Shown: piece after piece, positions 15,265-23,205 of the stretch
How positions within the stretch are numbered: position 1 is the stretch's first letter
How the letters are laid out: every line of letters starts with the position of its first letter
Source of the DNA: Bacteroidales bacterium
GTDB lineage: Bacteria; Bacteroidota; Bacteroidia; Bacteroidales; Bacteroidaceae
Reading direction: 5' to 3'
NCBI GenBank assembly: GCA_004557035.1
Contig: SFFB01000037.1
Coordinates: forward strand, 1-52,939
DNA: 52,939 bases
Position numbers and translations under genes: made by a program
Notes under the pieces: model-generated
What the model saw: only the letters and a program-made list of their open reading frames with translations
Database searches by the model: none
What the model was told of the DNA's origin: nothing

Positions 15265-16038
15265 TCACTCCCTCAATGCCTTTTGCAATGCACGGACGGC
15301 GTCGGACGGCGTGGGAGACTGTTCCAACAACGTGACGAAACGCGAGCCCACGATGACACCGGCGGCATGAGCATCGGCGGCCTGGCGCGTGGCCGCATTG
15401 GAAATGCCGAAACCGATGAGGAACGGATTGCGCAACTTCATCTGCTCCAAACGAGAGAAGTAGGCTTGGCGGGCAGCGCTAAACGAGGCCTGTGCGCCCG
15501 TGACGGCTGCCGAGCTCACGGCGTAGATGAAACCATCGGTCGCCGCGTCGATTTCGCGTATGCGCGACTCGGGCGTCTCGGGCGTGACGAGGAAGACAAA
15601 CGAAAGCCCGTGGCGCTCGGCCGTGGCGCGAAACTCACGTTGATAGACCTCAAACGGCAGGTCGGGGATGATGAGACCGTCGATGCCGCAGGCTGAGGCT
15701 TCGCGGCAAAAGCGGTCGAAACCATAGTGTTGTATGGGATTGAGATAGCCCATGAGGATGAGCGGAATGTGAATGTCTTGGCGCACGTCGGCCAGTTGGC
15801 CCAGCAACTTCTTCACCGACATGCCGCCACGCAGCGCCTTCGAAGAGGCCTCTTGAATGACCGGACCGTCGGCCAGCGGGTCGCTGAAGGGTATGCCAAT
15901 CTCTACCATGTCGACGCCTTCGGCCTGGAGAGCCCGCAGGGTGTCGAGTGTGGCGTCGGGCTGAGGATGACCGGCACAGAAATAAACCGAGAGAATGCCC
16001 CGTTGTTTTTGGGTAAAAAGAGACTTGATGTGGTTCAT
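15265..16038 (-). CDS. trpA: Tryptophan synthase alpha chain
   Basis: Cleaves indole-3-glycerol phosphate to indole and glyceraldehyde-3-phosphate; indole passes to TrpB. The 257-residue TIM barrel has the catalytic Glu in VDMVEIGIPFSDPLADGP with the catalytic Asp in the same stretch, the phosphate-binding GFGIS near residue 211 and VIVGSRF near the end. Its ATG overlaps the TGA of trpF by four bases (ATGA), so it is translationally coupled. Last gene of the trp operon. Confidence 0.96.
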   Translation of the reverse strand: MNHIKSLFTQKQRGILSVYFCAGHPQPDATLDTLRALQAEGVDMVEIGIPFSDPLADGPVIQEASSKALRGGMSVKKLLGQLADVRQDIHIPLILMGYLNPIQHYGFDRFCREASACGIDGLIIPDLPFEVYQREFRATAERHGLSFVFLVTPETPESRIREIDAATDGFIYAVSSAAVTGAQASFSAARQAYFSRLEQMKLRNPFLIGFGISNAATRQAADAHAAGVIVGSRFVTLLEQSPTPSDAVRALQKALRE

Positions 16039-16361
16039 ACTTTATGAATAGTTGCGATGAATTGTTTCACTTTAGCGGTATCTTTCACGCCGGGAGCCGT
16101 CTCAAAACGGCTGTTGATGTCGACGCCGACCATGGCCGGCAGCGGCGTCTGCAGCAGGGTGGCAGCATCTTCAGGCCCAATGCCTCCGCTGAGGATAAAA
16201 GGAATGTTGCCGGAGTAGTGGGTGAGCAGTTCGTGGTCGAAATGCCGACCGCTGCCGCCGTGGTCTTCGGTGGGCGTGTCGAAGAGCAGATAGTCGGCGC
16301 AGCCCCACCAAAGCGCAGACTCTTTTATGGCTTGTTCTGTGGCCGAAATGGCTCTGACCAC
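16035..16361 (-). CDS. trpF: Phosphoribosylanthranilate isomerase, 3' part in shifted frame
   Basis: Continues trpF after a one-base loss at 16362-16363: the upstream frame ends ...ARKLRA, two bases are left where a codon should be, and this frame goes on VVRAIS. It holds CADYLLFDT with the catalytic Asp, GGSGRHFDHELL and the phosphate-binding LSGGIGPEDA and GVDINSRFE. The assumed ATG-like start of this frame is not a natural initiation site. With the base restored the enzyme would be about 199 residues, normal for TrpF. Confidence 0.85.
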   Translation of the reverse strand: MVRAISATEQAIKESALWWGCADYLLFDTPTEDHGGSGRHFDHELLTHYSGNIPFILSGGIGPEDAATLLQTPLPAMVGVDINSRFETAPGVKDTAKVKQFIATIHKV

Positions 16362-16633
16362 CGTGCTCTCAGTTTGCGGGCCTGTTCGCAGCAGACGGCG
16401 CCATGGAGTTGCACCACTTGAAGGCCATATTCGGCAACCTTTTCAATGACCTCGCCGTATGTCGGTTCGACAAAAACGCCCACCCGCACGGCATGCTCGG
16501 GCAAATAGTCGGGGCGCACTGCACAATAGCGCGGTGACGCCTTGTAGAAGATAAAACCTATCCAGTCGGCCCCGGCCGCCTCGATGTCGCGAATATTTTG
16601 GCCTTCGCGCAGGCCACAGACTTTGACAATCAT
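16325..16633 (-). CDS. trpF: Phosphoribosylanthranilate isomerase, 5' part (frameshifted)
   Basis: Isomerises phosphoribosylanthranilate to CdRP, step three of Trp synthesis. Start set at 16633 because MIVKVCGLRE is the classical N-terminus with the catalytic Cys; the frame upstream to 16690 has no family support. Residues to about 90 are normal (GADWIGFIFYKASPRYC, VGVFVEPTYGEV, LQVVQLHGAV), after which a missing base turns the frame into WSEPFRPQNKP and stop. Rest of the enzyme is at 16035-16361. All other six trp genes are intact, so a sequencing or assembly error or a recent mutation are both possible. Confidence 0.9.
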   Translation of the reverse strand: MIVKVCGLREGQNIRDIEAAGADWIGFIFYKASPRYCAVRPDYLPEHAVRVGVFVEPTYGEVIEKVAEYGLQVVQLHGAVCCEQARKLRARWSEPFRPQNKP

Positions 16634-16667
16634 AGTATAGTTGGTGTGTGGTTTAGTGCTTGTGTGT

Positions 16668-17456
16668 TTATGCTTGGAGCATGGTGGCAAGATATTGCCG
16701 GAGTGCCTCGCCCGGTTGCGGGGTTTTCATAAATGCCTCGCCGATGAGAAACCCGTTGAAGCCTTCACCGGCCAGCCGTCGGCTGACCAACGGGTCGAGC
16801 AGACCGCTCTCGGAGATGCAGACCGTGCCGGCAGGCAAGAGCGAGCGCAGTGCCGAAGAGCGTGCAGGGTCGGTGCGGAAGACGCGCAGGTCGCGGTTGT
16901 TCACCCCCACCACGTCGACGTCGGGACCGAAAGCCGCCAGTTCGTCGGCCTCGTGGACTTCCAGCAAGACCTCCAGCCCGGCCTCGTGGGCCACGGCCGC
17001 CAGCGTGTGGCAGCGCTCTGCACCCAAAACGGCCGCAATGAGCAGAATGGCGTCGGCACCGATGGCACGGGCCTCATAAATCTGATATTCGTCGATGACA
17101 AACTCCTTGCGCAATATGGGCAGGCCGGTGAGCGGTCGCGCCGCCACGATGTCGTCGGTGGTGCCGCCAAAAAAACGCCGGTCTGTCAATATCGACACGG
17201 CTGCCGCTCCCGCTGCTTCATAGGCCGGCACAATCGTCTCGGGACGGGCATCGGGATGTATGGCACCAAGAGACGGCGAAGCCCTTTTGAACTCGGCAAT
17301 GATGCCGCCGGGTGTGGAAAGGATGGATTGGCGCAGGCTGCGCGTCGGAGCCGCGTCGCGACAGGCTGCCATGAGGTCGCTCAAGGGTCGTGATTGTCGG
17401 GTCGCAGCCACCTCTTCGCGTTTGTGCGCCACGATAGTGTCGAGAATGTTGGGCAT
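16668..17456 (-). CDS. trpC: Indole-3-glycerol phosphate synthase
   Basis: Closes CdRP to indole-3-glycerol phosphate. Start at 17456 (MPNILDTIVAHKREEV), which fits the family; the frame extends further back to 17609 but overlaps trpD. 262 residues. Catalytic features are visible: IIAEFKRASPS with the catalytic Lys, ILTDRRFFGG, LPILRKEFVIDEYQI, the Glu in LEVLLEVHEADEL, GVNNRDL and the phosphate-binding CISESGLLDP. It is not fused with TrpF as in enterobacteria. Five bases separate it from trpD. Confidence 0.95.
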   Translation of the reverse strand: MPNILDTIVAHKREEVAATRQSRPLSDLMAACRDAAPTRSLRQSILSTPGGIIAEFKRASPSLGAIHPDARPETIVPAYEAAGAAAVSILTDRRFFGGTTDDIVAARPLTGLPILRKEFVIDEYQIYEARAIGADAILLIAAVLGAERCHTLAAVAHEAGLEVLLEVHEADELAAFGPDVDVVGVNNRDLRVFRTDPARSSALRSLLPAGTVCISESGLLDPLVSRRLAGEGFNGFLIGEAFMKTPQPGEALRQYLATMLQA

Positions 17457-17461
17457 GAGAG

Positions 17462-18460
17462 TCAGTCTTGGTTGATTTCTACAAATTTCTTGAAACACTC
17501 CAGCGCCCGTCCGCTTGCGAGCGATGTTTCGGCCTCGGCCAGAGCCTCGGCCATAGGTTTCTCGGGGCAGAGCGTGCAGATGGCCATGGCCGAGTTGGCC
17601 TTGACACACTGGCGCTGGGCCCGGGTGGACGTGCCGGTGAGCACGGCGTCGAAGATGGCCGCCGCCTCGTCGGCCGATTTGCCGCCGAAGAGGTCTTGCG
17701 GTGCGGCGAAATCCAGTCCCAGTTCGGCCGGACGGTAAATTTTCTCGAGGTTGCGCGTCATCACCTTAAACTCAGAGGTGAGCGAAATCTCGTCGTAGCC
17801 ATCGAGACTATTGACCACGGCATAGTCCAGTCCCAGATGCTCAAATACGCGGGCATAGAGGCGCATTTGCGATAGATTGGCCACGCCCAGCAGTTGGCAC
17901 GCCGGCCGACAGGGATTGACCAACGGGCCCAGCAGGTTGAAAACCGTCTTGAACTGCAAAGCCCTCCTGACGCTACCCACAGCCGCCAGAGCCGGATGAA
18001 ATAGCGGCGCATGGAGATAGGCCACGCCCGACTGTTCGATGGAGCGGTACAGGCGGTCGATATCGGCTGAAAACTTTACGCCGTGGCGTTCCAGTACCGT
18101 GCTGGCACCGCTCACCGACGTGGCGCCGTAGTTGCCGTGTTTGGCCACCCGATAGCCGGCACCGGCCACGACGAAGCAGCTGCAGGTGGAGATGTTGAAC
18201 GTGTTTTTGCCGTCGCCGCCCGTGCCCACGATGTCGATGGGGCCGTAAGCTGAGAGGTCTATGGGTTTGGCCCGCTCGATGAGTGCCCGACGGAAACCGG
18301 CAATCTCTTCGACGGTGACGGGTCGCATAGCCAGGATGGCCAGCAGAGCCGCCACCTGGGCTTCGGGATATTGCTTCTCGGCCAGACCGCCCATCAGATG
18401 ATAGGCCTGGTCGGCCGTGAGAGTTTGATGAGAAAAAAGTTGCTGGAGGATGGTTTTCAT
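17462..18460 (-). CDS. trpD: Anthranilate phosphoribosyltransferase
   Basis: Transfers phosphoribosyl from PRPP to anthranilate. 332 residues, a single domain without the glutamine amidotransferase fusion of some bacteria. PRPP/magnesium site GTGGDGKNTFNIST and KHGNYGATS are intact, with the anthranilate-side region FHPALAAVGSVRRAL and FNLLGPLVNP. 18 bases after trpG. Confidence 0.96.
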   Translation of the reverse strand: MKTILQQLFSHQTLTADQAYHLMGGLAEKQYPEAQVAALLAILAMRPVTVEEIAGFRRALIERAKPIDLSAYGPIDIVGTGGDGKNTFNISTCSCFVVAGAGYRVAKHGNYGATSVSGASTVLERHGVKFSADIDRLYRSIEQSGVAYLHAPLFHPALAAVGSVRRALQFKTVFNLLGPLVNPCRPACQLLGVANLSQMRLYARVFEHLGLDYAVVNSLDGYDEISLTSEFKVMTRNLEKIYRPAELGLDFAAPQDLFGGKSADEAAAIFDAVLTGTSTRAQRQCVKANSAMAICTLCPEKPMAEALAEAETSLASGRALECFKKFVEINQD

Positions 18461-18478
18461 TGGAAAAAGAGTTTAGGC

Positions 18479-19042
18479 TTAGAGCCGCATGAAATTCTGT
18501 ATCATCTTAAATCCCTCGGGCGTCAGGACGCTTTCGGGGTGGAACTGGATGCCGTGGATGGGATAGTCGCGGTGGCGCAGGGCCATAATGCAACCGTCGG
18601 CACTCTCGGCCGTCACTTCCAGACAGGCCGGGAACCCCTCACGTGCCACGGCCCACGAATGGTAGCGCCCAACGGCCGGGGCGGCCGATACGCCGGCGAA
18701 GAGTTCGTCCTGAGCCACTATGTCCGCCGGCGTCTGGATGCCGTGAAACACTTTGGGCAGATTGACCAGCGTGGCACCAAACACCTCGCCGATGGCCTGA
18801 TGGCCCAGGCAGACTCCCAGTATGGGCTTCTGTCCGGCATAGGCCTTGATGGCAGCCTTGAGCAGTCCGGCCTCATCGGGGATGCCGGGCCCCGGAGAGA
18901 GCACAATCTTGTCGAAACGTTGGATTTCGTCCAAATCAAAACAGTCGTTGCGCTTCACACACACCTCGGCACCGGCCTCTTCGAGCATTTGCCGCAGGTT
19001 GTAGGTGAACGAGTCGTAATTGTCTATGAGAAAGATATTCAT
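18479..19042 (-). CDS. trpG: Anthranilate synthase glutamine amidotransferase subunit
   Basis: Produces ammonia from glutamine for TrpE. Class-I amidotransferase of 187 residues with the nucleophilic Cys78 in ILGVCLGHQAIGE, the oxyanion loop LSPGPGIPDEAG and the His-Glu pair in GIQFHPESVLTPEG. 23 bases after trpE. A dual role in folate (PabA) is possible, since no separate pabA is visible. Confidence 0.95.
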   Translation of the reverse strand: MNIFLIDNYDSFTYNLRQMLEEAGAEVCVKRNDCFDLDEIQRFDKIVLSPGPGIPDEAGLLKAAIKAYAGQKPILGVCLGHQAIGEVFGATLVNLPKVFHGIQTPADIVAQDELFAGVSAAPAVGRYHSWAVAREGFPACLEVTAESADGCIMALRHRDYPIHGIQFHPESVLTPEGFKMIQNFMRL

Positions 19043-19065
19043 AAGGTTTCTGTTGTTTGCGATAA

Positions 19066-20493
19066 TCAGTCTGTTTCGGCTTCAAGAATGGCCTTGCGCA
19101 AGGCCCCGAGTTTGTTGTTGACTTCTTGCAGTTCGTAGTCTTCGTTGCTGGCCGCCACGATGCCTCCGCCGGCTTGGAACCACAGTTCGCCACACCGGCT
19201 CACAAACGAGCGGATGGTGATGGCTTGATTGAAACTGCCATCGAGGCCGATGTAGCCGATGCAGCCCCCATAGGCGCCACGGTTGTGTGGCTCGTAGCGG
19301 CTGATGAGCTTGAGCGCCTCCACTTTGGGCGCTCCGCTGAGCGTGCCGGCAGGGAAGGTGTCGGCCAGCAGTTTGATGGGGTTGGTGCCGGGACGCACGT
19401 GGCCCGACACGCGGCTCACCAAGTGGATGACGTGGCTATAATATTGGGTGTCTTTGAAAAACTCCACTTTCACGCCCGTACAGTTGCGACTGAGGTCGTT
19501 GCGCGCCAAGTCGACCAACATGACATGCTCGGCATTCTCTTTCGGGTCGGCCAAGAGCGCTTCGGCAGCCAGCTGGTCGGCCTCGGGTTCGCCCTGTCGG
19601 CGGGTGGTGCCGGCAATGGGGTCGATATAGGCCGTGTCTTTCTCAAGACGGCAGTGTGTTTCGGGTGAAGAACCGAAGATGCGGAAACCGCCGAAGTCGA
19701 AATAAAACAGATAGGGCGAGGGATTGATGCGGCGCAGGGCACGGTAGAGCTGGAAGTCGTCGCCCGTGTAGCGCTGCACAAAGCGTCGGGAGAGCACAAT
19801 CTGGAATACATCGCCCCGCAGGCAGTGGGCAATGCCCTTGCGGATGTTGGCCTTGTGCTCTTCGTCGGTGAGCGGCGAAGACACATCGCCTACGGCATGA
19901 AAGCCATAGGCAGCAGCCTGACCTGTGCGCAAGGCCCCCACGATGCGCTCCATACCGCTCTCTTCGCCGTCGGCCGTGAGTTCGAGCAAGACCAGTTCGT
20001 TTTTGAAGTCATTAAACACCAGCACATACCTATATAATATATAATGTATGTCGGGCGCGTCGTTTTGTTCGGCGGTGGAGTCTTTCACCTCGATGTTTTC
20101 AAAATAGCGTATGGCGTTGAAGCCCATATAGCCGTAGAGTCCGCAATAGCGGCTGTATTCGCCCTCCACTTTGAAGCGGCGCATGAAACCGTCGATGGCT
20201 TCGGCCACACCAAAGGCGGGTGTCAGCGGCGTTTCGGTGCGGCTGCCGTCGGGCAGGCTCTCGATGGCCACGCCGTGGGCTATGCTCACCGAGGCCAGAG
20301 GTTCGAGGGCAATAAACGAGCGGTTGTTTTCGCCGCCGTGATAGTCGGAACTCTCCATCAGGGCACTTTGTGCAAAGAGGTCGCGCACTTTCAGATAGGT
20401 GCCCACCGGCGTGCAGAGGTCGCCTTCGAGGGCGCGGGCATTGACTTTATAAGAAAAAGAAGGCATGAGATGAGACTTGGAAGGGTTGGACAT
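19066..20493 (-). CDS. trpE: Anthranilate synthase component I
   Basis: Converts chorismate and ammonia to anthranilate. 475 residues; start could be at 20493 or ten codons later (MPSFSYKVNAR at 20463), the latter nearer the family norm. N-terminal regulatory domain has the LMESSD form of the LLES tryptophan feedback motif near residue 46. The chorismate-binding C-terminal domain shows FQIVLSRRF, IDPIAGTTRRQG, DLARNDLSRNC and FPAGTLSGAPKVEAL. Lies 8 bases after trpB. Confidence 0.96.
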   Translation of the reverse strand: MSNPSKSHLMPSFSYKVNARALEGDLCTPVGTYLKVRDLFAQSALMESSDYHGGENNRSFIALEPLASVSIAHGVAIESLPDGSRTETPLTPAFGVAEAIDGFMRRFKVEGEYSRYCGLYGYMGFNAIRYFENIEVKDSTAEQNDAPDIHYILYRYVLVFNDFKNELVLLELTADGEESGMERIVGALRTGQAAAYGFHAVGDVSSPLTDEEHKANIRKGIAHCLRGDVFQIVLSRRFVQRYTGDDFQLYRALRRINPSPYLFYFDFGGFRIFGSSPETHCRLEKDTAYIDPIAGTTRRQGEPEADQLAAEALLADPKENAEHVMLVDLARNDLSRNCTGVKVEFFKDTQYYSHVIHLVSRVSGHVRPGTNPIKLLADTFPAGTLSGAPKVEALKLISRYEPHNRGAYGGCIGYIGLDGSFNQAITIRSFVSRCGELWFQAGGGIVAASNEDYELQEVNNKLGALRKAILEAETD

Positions 20494-20501
20494 AAGGGCA
20501 A

Positions 20502-21692
20502 TCAGTCGAAATCGTGGGCGTGGGCCAGATAAGTGTCAATGTCTTTGTCGCCGCGGCCCGAGAGCGTCAGCACGACCACGTCGGACGGCTGGAACTTCAG
20601 GCGGTGCAAGGCCCCCAAGGCATGGGCCGACTCGAGAGCCGGCAAGATGCCGTCGAGGCGATTGAGCTCGTAGGCCGCACGCAGGGCTTCGGTGTCGGTG
20701 ACGGCCAGTGAGCGGGCCCGGCCGGAGCGCACCAGATGGGCGTGGAGCGGACCGATGCCCGGATAGTCGAGACCGGCAGAGATGGAATACGGTTCGATGA
20801 CCTGTCCGTCTTCGTCTTGGATGACGAGTGAGCGCGAACCGTGGAGCACACCTTCAGAGCCGATGGCCAGTGTGGCGGCCGTGCGCGGCGTGTTGGCCCC
20901 TTCGCCTCCGGCTTCGGCCAAGACAATCTTCACGTCGGCATCGTCGAGAAAATGAAAGACCGTGCCGGCCGCATTAGAACCGCCACCGATGCAGGCTACG
21001 AGATAGTCGGGCGTGGGTCGGCCTTCTTTTTCTTGCAACTGCTGTCTGATTTCGCGGCTGATGACGCTCTGCATCCGCGCCACCAGGTCGGGGTAGGGGT
21101 GAGGTCCCATGGTGGATCCGATGAGATAGTAGGTGTCTTCGGGATGACAACACCAATCGCGAATGGCCTCGTTGCAGGCGTCTTTGAGCGTTTTGTTGCC
21201 GCTCTCCACCGGCACTACCTCGGCACCGAGCAAGCGCATCTTTTCCACGTTGGGGCGCTGACGGGCCACGTCGGTGGCGCCCATATAGACCACGCAGGGC
21301 ATCTTCATCAAAGCGCAGACCGTCGCTGTGGCTACACCATGTTGACCGGCTCCCGTCTCTGCCACAATGCGGCTCTTGCCCAAGCGACGCGCCAGCAAAA
21401 TCTGGCCAATGGCGTTGTTGATTTTGTGAGCACCGGTGTGGTTGAGGTCTTCACGTTTCAGATAAACCGTGCAGCCGTGCAGGGCCGACAGCGCTTCTGA
21501 GCGGTAGAGTGGCGACGGCCGTCCCACATAGTCGCGCAGCAGGGCGTCGTATTCTCGGCGGAAGTCTTCACTGTCGATGATGGCGCGGTAGTTGTCGCGC
21601 AAGGCTTTGACGCAGGGTTGCAGGATTTCAGGCACATAAGCACCGCCGTAGCGGCCGAAGTAGCCTTCTTCATTGACTTCAAAAGGACTCAT
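20502..21692 (-). CDS. trpB: Tryptophan synthase beta chain
   Basis: Condenses indole with serine using PLP. 396 residues; PLP lysine is Lys90 in HTGAHKINNAIGQ, the phosphate-binding GGGSNAAG is near residue 237, and LNHTG and ETGAGQHG are present. First structural gene of the operon, unlike the enterobacterial order, and the gene directly downstream of the attenuator at 21744-21889, so the whole operon is under that control. Confidence 0.97.
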   Translation of the reverse strand: MSPFEVNEEGYFGRYGGAYVPEILQPCVKALRDNYRAIIDSEDFRREYDALLRDYVGRPSPLYRSEALSALHGCTVYLKREDLNHTGAHKINNAIGQILLARRLGKSRIVAETGAGQHGVATATVCALMKMPCVVYMGATDVARQRPNVEKMRLLGAEVVPVESGNKTLKDACNEAIRDWCCHPEDTYYLIGSTMGPHPYPDLVARMQSVISREIRQQLQEKEGRPTPDYLVACIGGGSNAAGTVFHFLDDADVKIVLAEAGGEGANTPRTAATLAIGSEGVLHGSRSLVIQDEDGQVIEPYSISAGLDYPGIGPLHAHLVRSGRARSLAVTDTEALRAAYELNRLDGILPALESAHALGALHRLKFQPSDVVVLTLSGRGDKDIDTYLAHAHDFD

Positions 21693-21743
21693 ATTATCGT
21701 GTGTTGGTGTGTGGCAATGTGTTGGTGGAATGAAAGGATTTTG

Positions 21744-21781
21744 AAAAAAAGGCGGTCTGTCGTAAGTTGTGACAGACCGCC
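21744..21781 (-). terminator. trp attenuator terminator
   Basis: On the minus strand GGCGGTCTGTC (21781-21771), loop ACAACTTAC, GACAGACCGCC, then seven T (21750-21744). The 11-bp perfect stem is a strong intrinsic terminator between the leader peptide and trpB. Its loop and first bases of the 3' arm (21759-21769) are complementary over 11 bases to 21823-21833, which spans the leader stop codon, so the two structures exclude each other. Confidence 0.92.
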
Positions 21782-21822
21782 GTTGTGGGGCTTTTTCTGG
21801 TTTGAGATACGCATACGCGAGT

Positions 21823-21833
21823 CAACTTACGAC
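21823..21833 (-). promoter_or_regulatory. Antiterminator arm of trp attenuator
   Basis: GTCGTAAGTTG on the transcript pairs perfectly with CAACTTACGAC in the terminator loop/3' arm (21759-21769). Confidence 0.85.
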
Positions 21834-21889
21834 TTTGGAAGTAGTAAGCGACGCCACCAGAATTTATTGTTAAGATTGAGTGAATTCAT
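21827..21889 (-). CDS. trpL: Trp operon leader peptide (tandem Trp codons)
   Basis: A 20-codon frame starting at 21889 (MNSLNLNNKFWWRR... ending LPKS, stop at 21827-21829). Codons 11 and 12 are both TGG (21854-21859), then two Arg codons. Its stop lies inside the antiterminator arm, so a ribosome finishing the peptide would cover that arm and let the terminator form, while a ribosome stalled at the Trp codons would leave it free. This fits the Bacteroid-trp RNA motif described for Bacteroidetes, as I recall it. Confidence 0.85.
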   Translation of the reverse strand: MNSLNLNNKFWWRRLLLPKS

Positions 21890-21913
21890 ATCCGTTTATG
21901 TGGTTTGATGTGG

Positions 21914-21945
21914 CAAATTTAGAGTGTTTCTTGTTTACAGACAAA
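21914..21945 (-). promoter_or_regulatory. Promoter of the trp operon
   Basis: On the minus strand TTTG (21945-21942), 20 bases, TAAATTTG (21921-21914): a full match to the Bacteroidetes -33/-7 consensus, 25 bases before the leader ATG. Confidence 0.85.
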
Positions 21946-22000
21946 CAGATTGCAAGAAAAATGCAGAAAAACTTTCAATTTGATAGCAATAGCAGCTTTT

Positions 22001-23155
22001 TTAAATATTGGTCGTGGCGCAATCGGGATGGAGTTCGGCGAAGCGGTGCATGGCTTCGGCGATGACGGGAGCCATGTCGTAGTAGCGGTATTGGGCCAAA
22101 CGGCCACCAAAGACCACATCCGGTTCGCGCTCTGCCCGCTCGCGATAGGCGGCTGCCAGAGCGTCGTTGCGTGCGTCGTTGACGGGATAGTAAGGTTCGG
22201 CTCCCTCATGGTATTCGGCCGAATATTCTTCCGACACCACCGTGCGGGGATTGGCGTAGACCTCAGAACCGAAACAGGTGAAGTGTTTGTGCTCGATGAC
22301 GCGCGTGTAAGGCACCTCGGCCGAGGTGTAGTTGACTACGGCATTGCCCTGATAGTTGGGCGTGTCTTCCACACGGGTGCGGAACGTCACGGTACGCCAG
22401 TCGAGGCGGCCGAGGTCATAGTTGAAATAGCGGTCGAGCGGTCCGGTGTAGACCAACTGTCGGGCCGTGGCGCGCCAATCGTGGTAGGGACTTTCAAAAA
22501 AGTCTGTGGCGAGTTGCACGTCTGAGCCTTCGAGCAGGCGGTCGATGAGCGCGTTATAACCCTCGGTGGGTATGCCTTGGTAGAGGTTGTTGAAATAGTT
22601 GTTGTCGTAGACCAGGCGCACAGGCAGGCGGCGGATGATGAAAGCCGGCAGGGCTGTGCAGGGCCGTCCCCATTGCTTCTCGGTGTATTCCTTAATCAGG
22701 ATTTCGTAGATGTCGCGCCCCACGAGCGTGAGGGCTTGTTCTTCAAGATTGGTCGGCTGTCGGCCTTCGAGTCTGGCCACGGCCTCGGCCTTTTGCCGCT
22801 CAATCTCGGCCTCGGCTTCGGCCGGTGTGGTCACGCCCCAGAGCTGGTGGAAGGTGTTCATATTGAAAGGCAGGTTGAAGAGCCTTCCTTTAAAATTGGC
22901 CACCGGCGCATTGGTGAAGCGATTGAAGGGCGTGAGCCCGCAGACAAAGTCCCACACGGTGCGGTCTGACGTGTGGAAGATGTGGGCACCATAGGTGTGG
23001 ACGGCTATGCCTTCGATGGTGTCTTGATAGACATTGCCGCCGGCATGAGGCCGCTTGTCGATGACTAGACAACGCAAGCCCCGGCGCGTGGCCAGATGGG
23101 CGAAGGTGGCTCCAAAGAGTCCGGAACCCACTATGAGGTAGTCGTATTTGGGCAT
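22001..23155 (-). CDS. glf: UDP-galactopyranose mutase
   Basis: Flavoenzyme that turns UDP-galactopyranose into UDP-galactofuranose, the donor for galactofuranose in surface glycans. Start at 23155 (MPKYDYLIVGSGLFGATFA); 18 further in-frame codons upstream lack family support. 384 residues. FAD-binding GSGLFG, HAGGNVYQD, the substrate region THGAHIFH-like YGAHIFHTSD, LPFNMNTFHQLWG, and YTGPLDRYFNYDLGRLDWRT are present. Last gene of the glycan operon; a galactofuranosyltransferase-like GT2 lies three genes upstream (25971-26873), which supports actual galactofuranose use. Confidence 0.95.
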   Translation of the reverse strand: MPKYDYLIVGSGLFGATFAHLATRRGLRCLVIDKRPHAGGNVYQDTIEGIAVHTYGAHIFHTSDRTVWDFVCGLTPFNRFTNAPVANFKGRLFNLPFNMNTFHQLWGVTTPAEAEAEIERQKAEAVARLEGRQPTNLEEQALTLVGRDIYEILIKEYTEKQWGRPCTALPAFIIRRLPVRLVYDNNYFNNLYQGIPTEGYNALIDRLLEGSDVQLATDFFESPYHDWRATARQLVYTGPLDRYFNYDLGRLDWRTVTFRTRVEDTPNYQGNAVVNYTSAEVPYTRVIEHKHFTCFGSEVYANPRTVVSEEYSAEYHEGAEPYYPVNDARNDALAAAYRERAEREPDVVFGGRLAQYRYYDMAPVIAEAMHRFAELHPDCATTNI

Positions 23156-23205
23156 AAGGCAGTGGTAAGTGTAGAGGTGAAAGCCGGCAGATGGAAAGAG
23201 ACAGG

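Noticed and set aside
21618..22065. Plus-strand frames across the trp leader
   Set aside because: They are antisense to the attenuator and leader peptide, which have clear functional parts.
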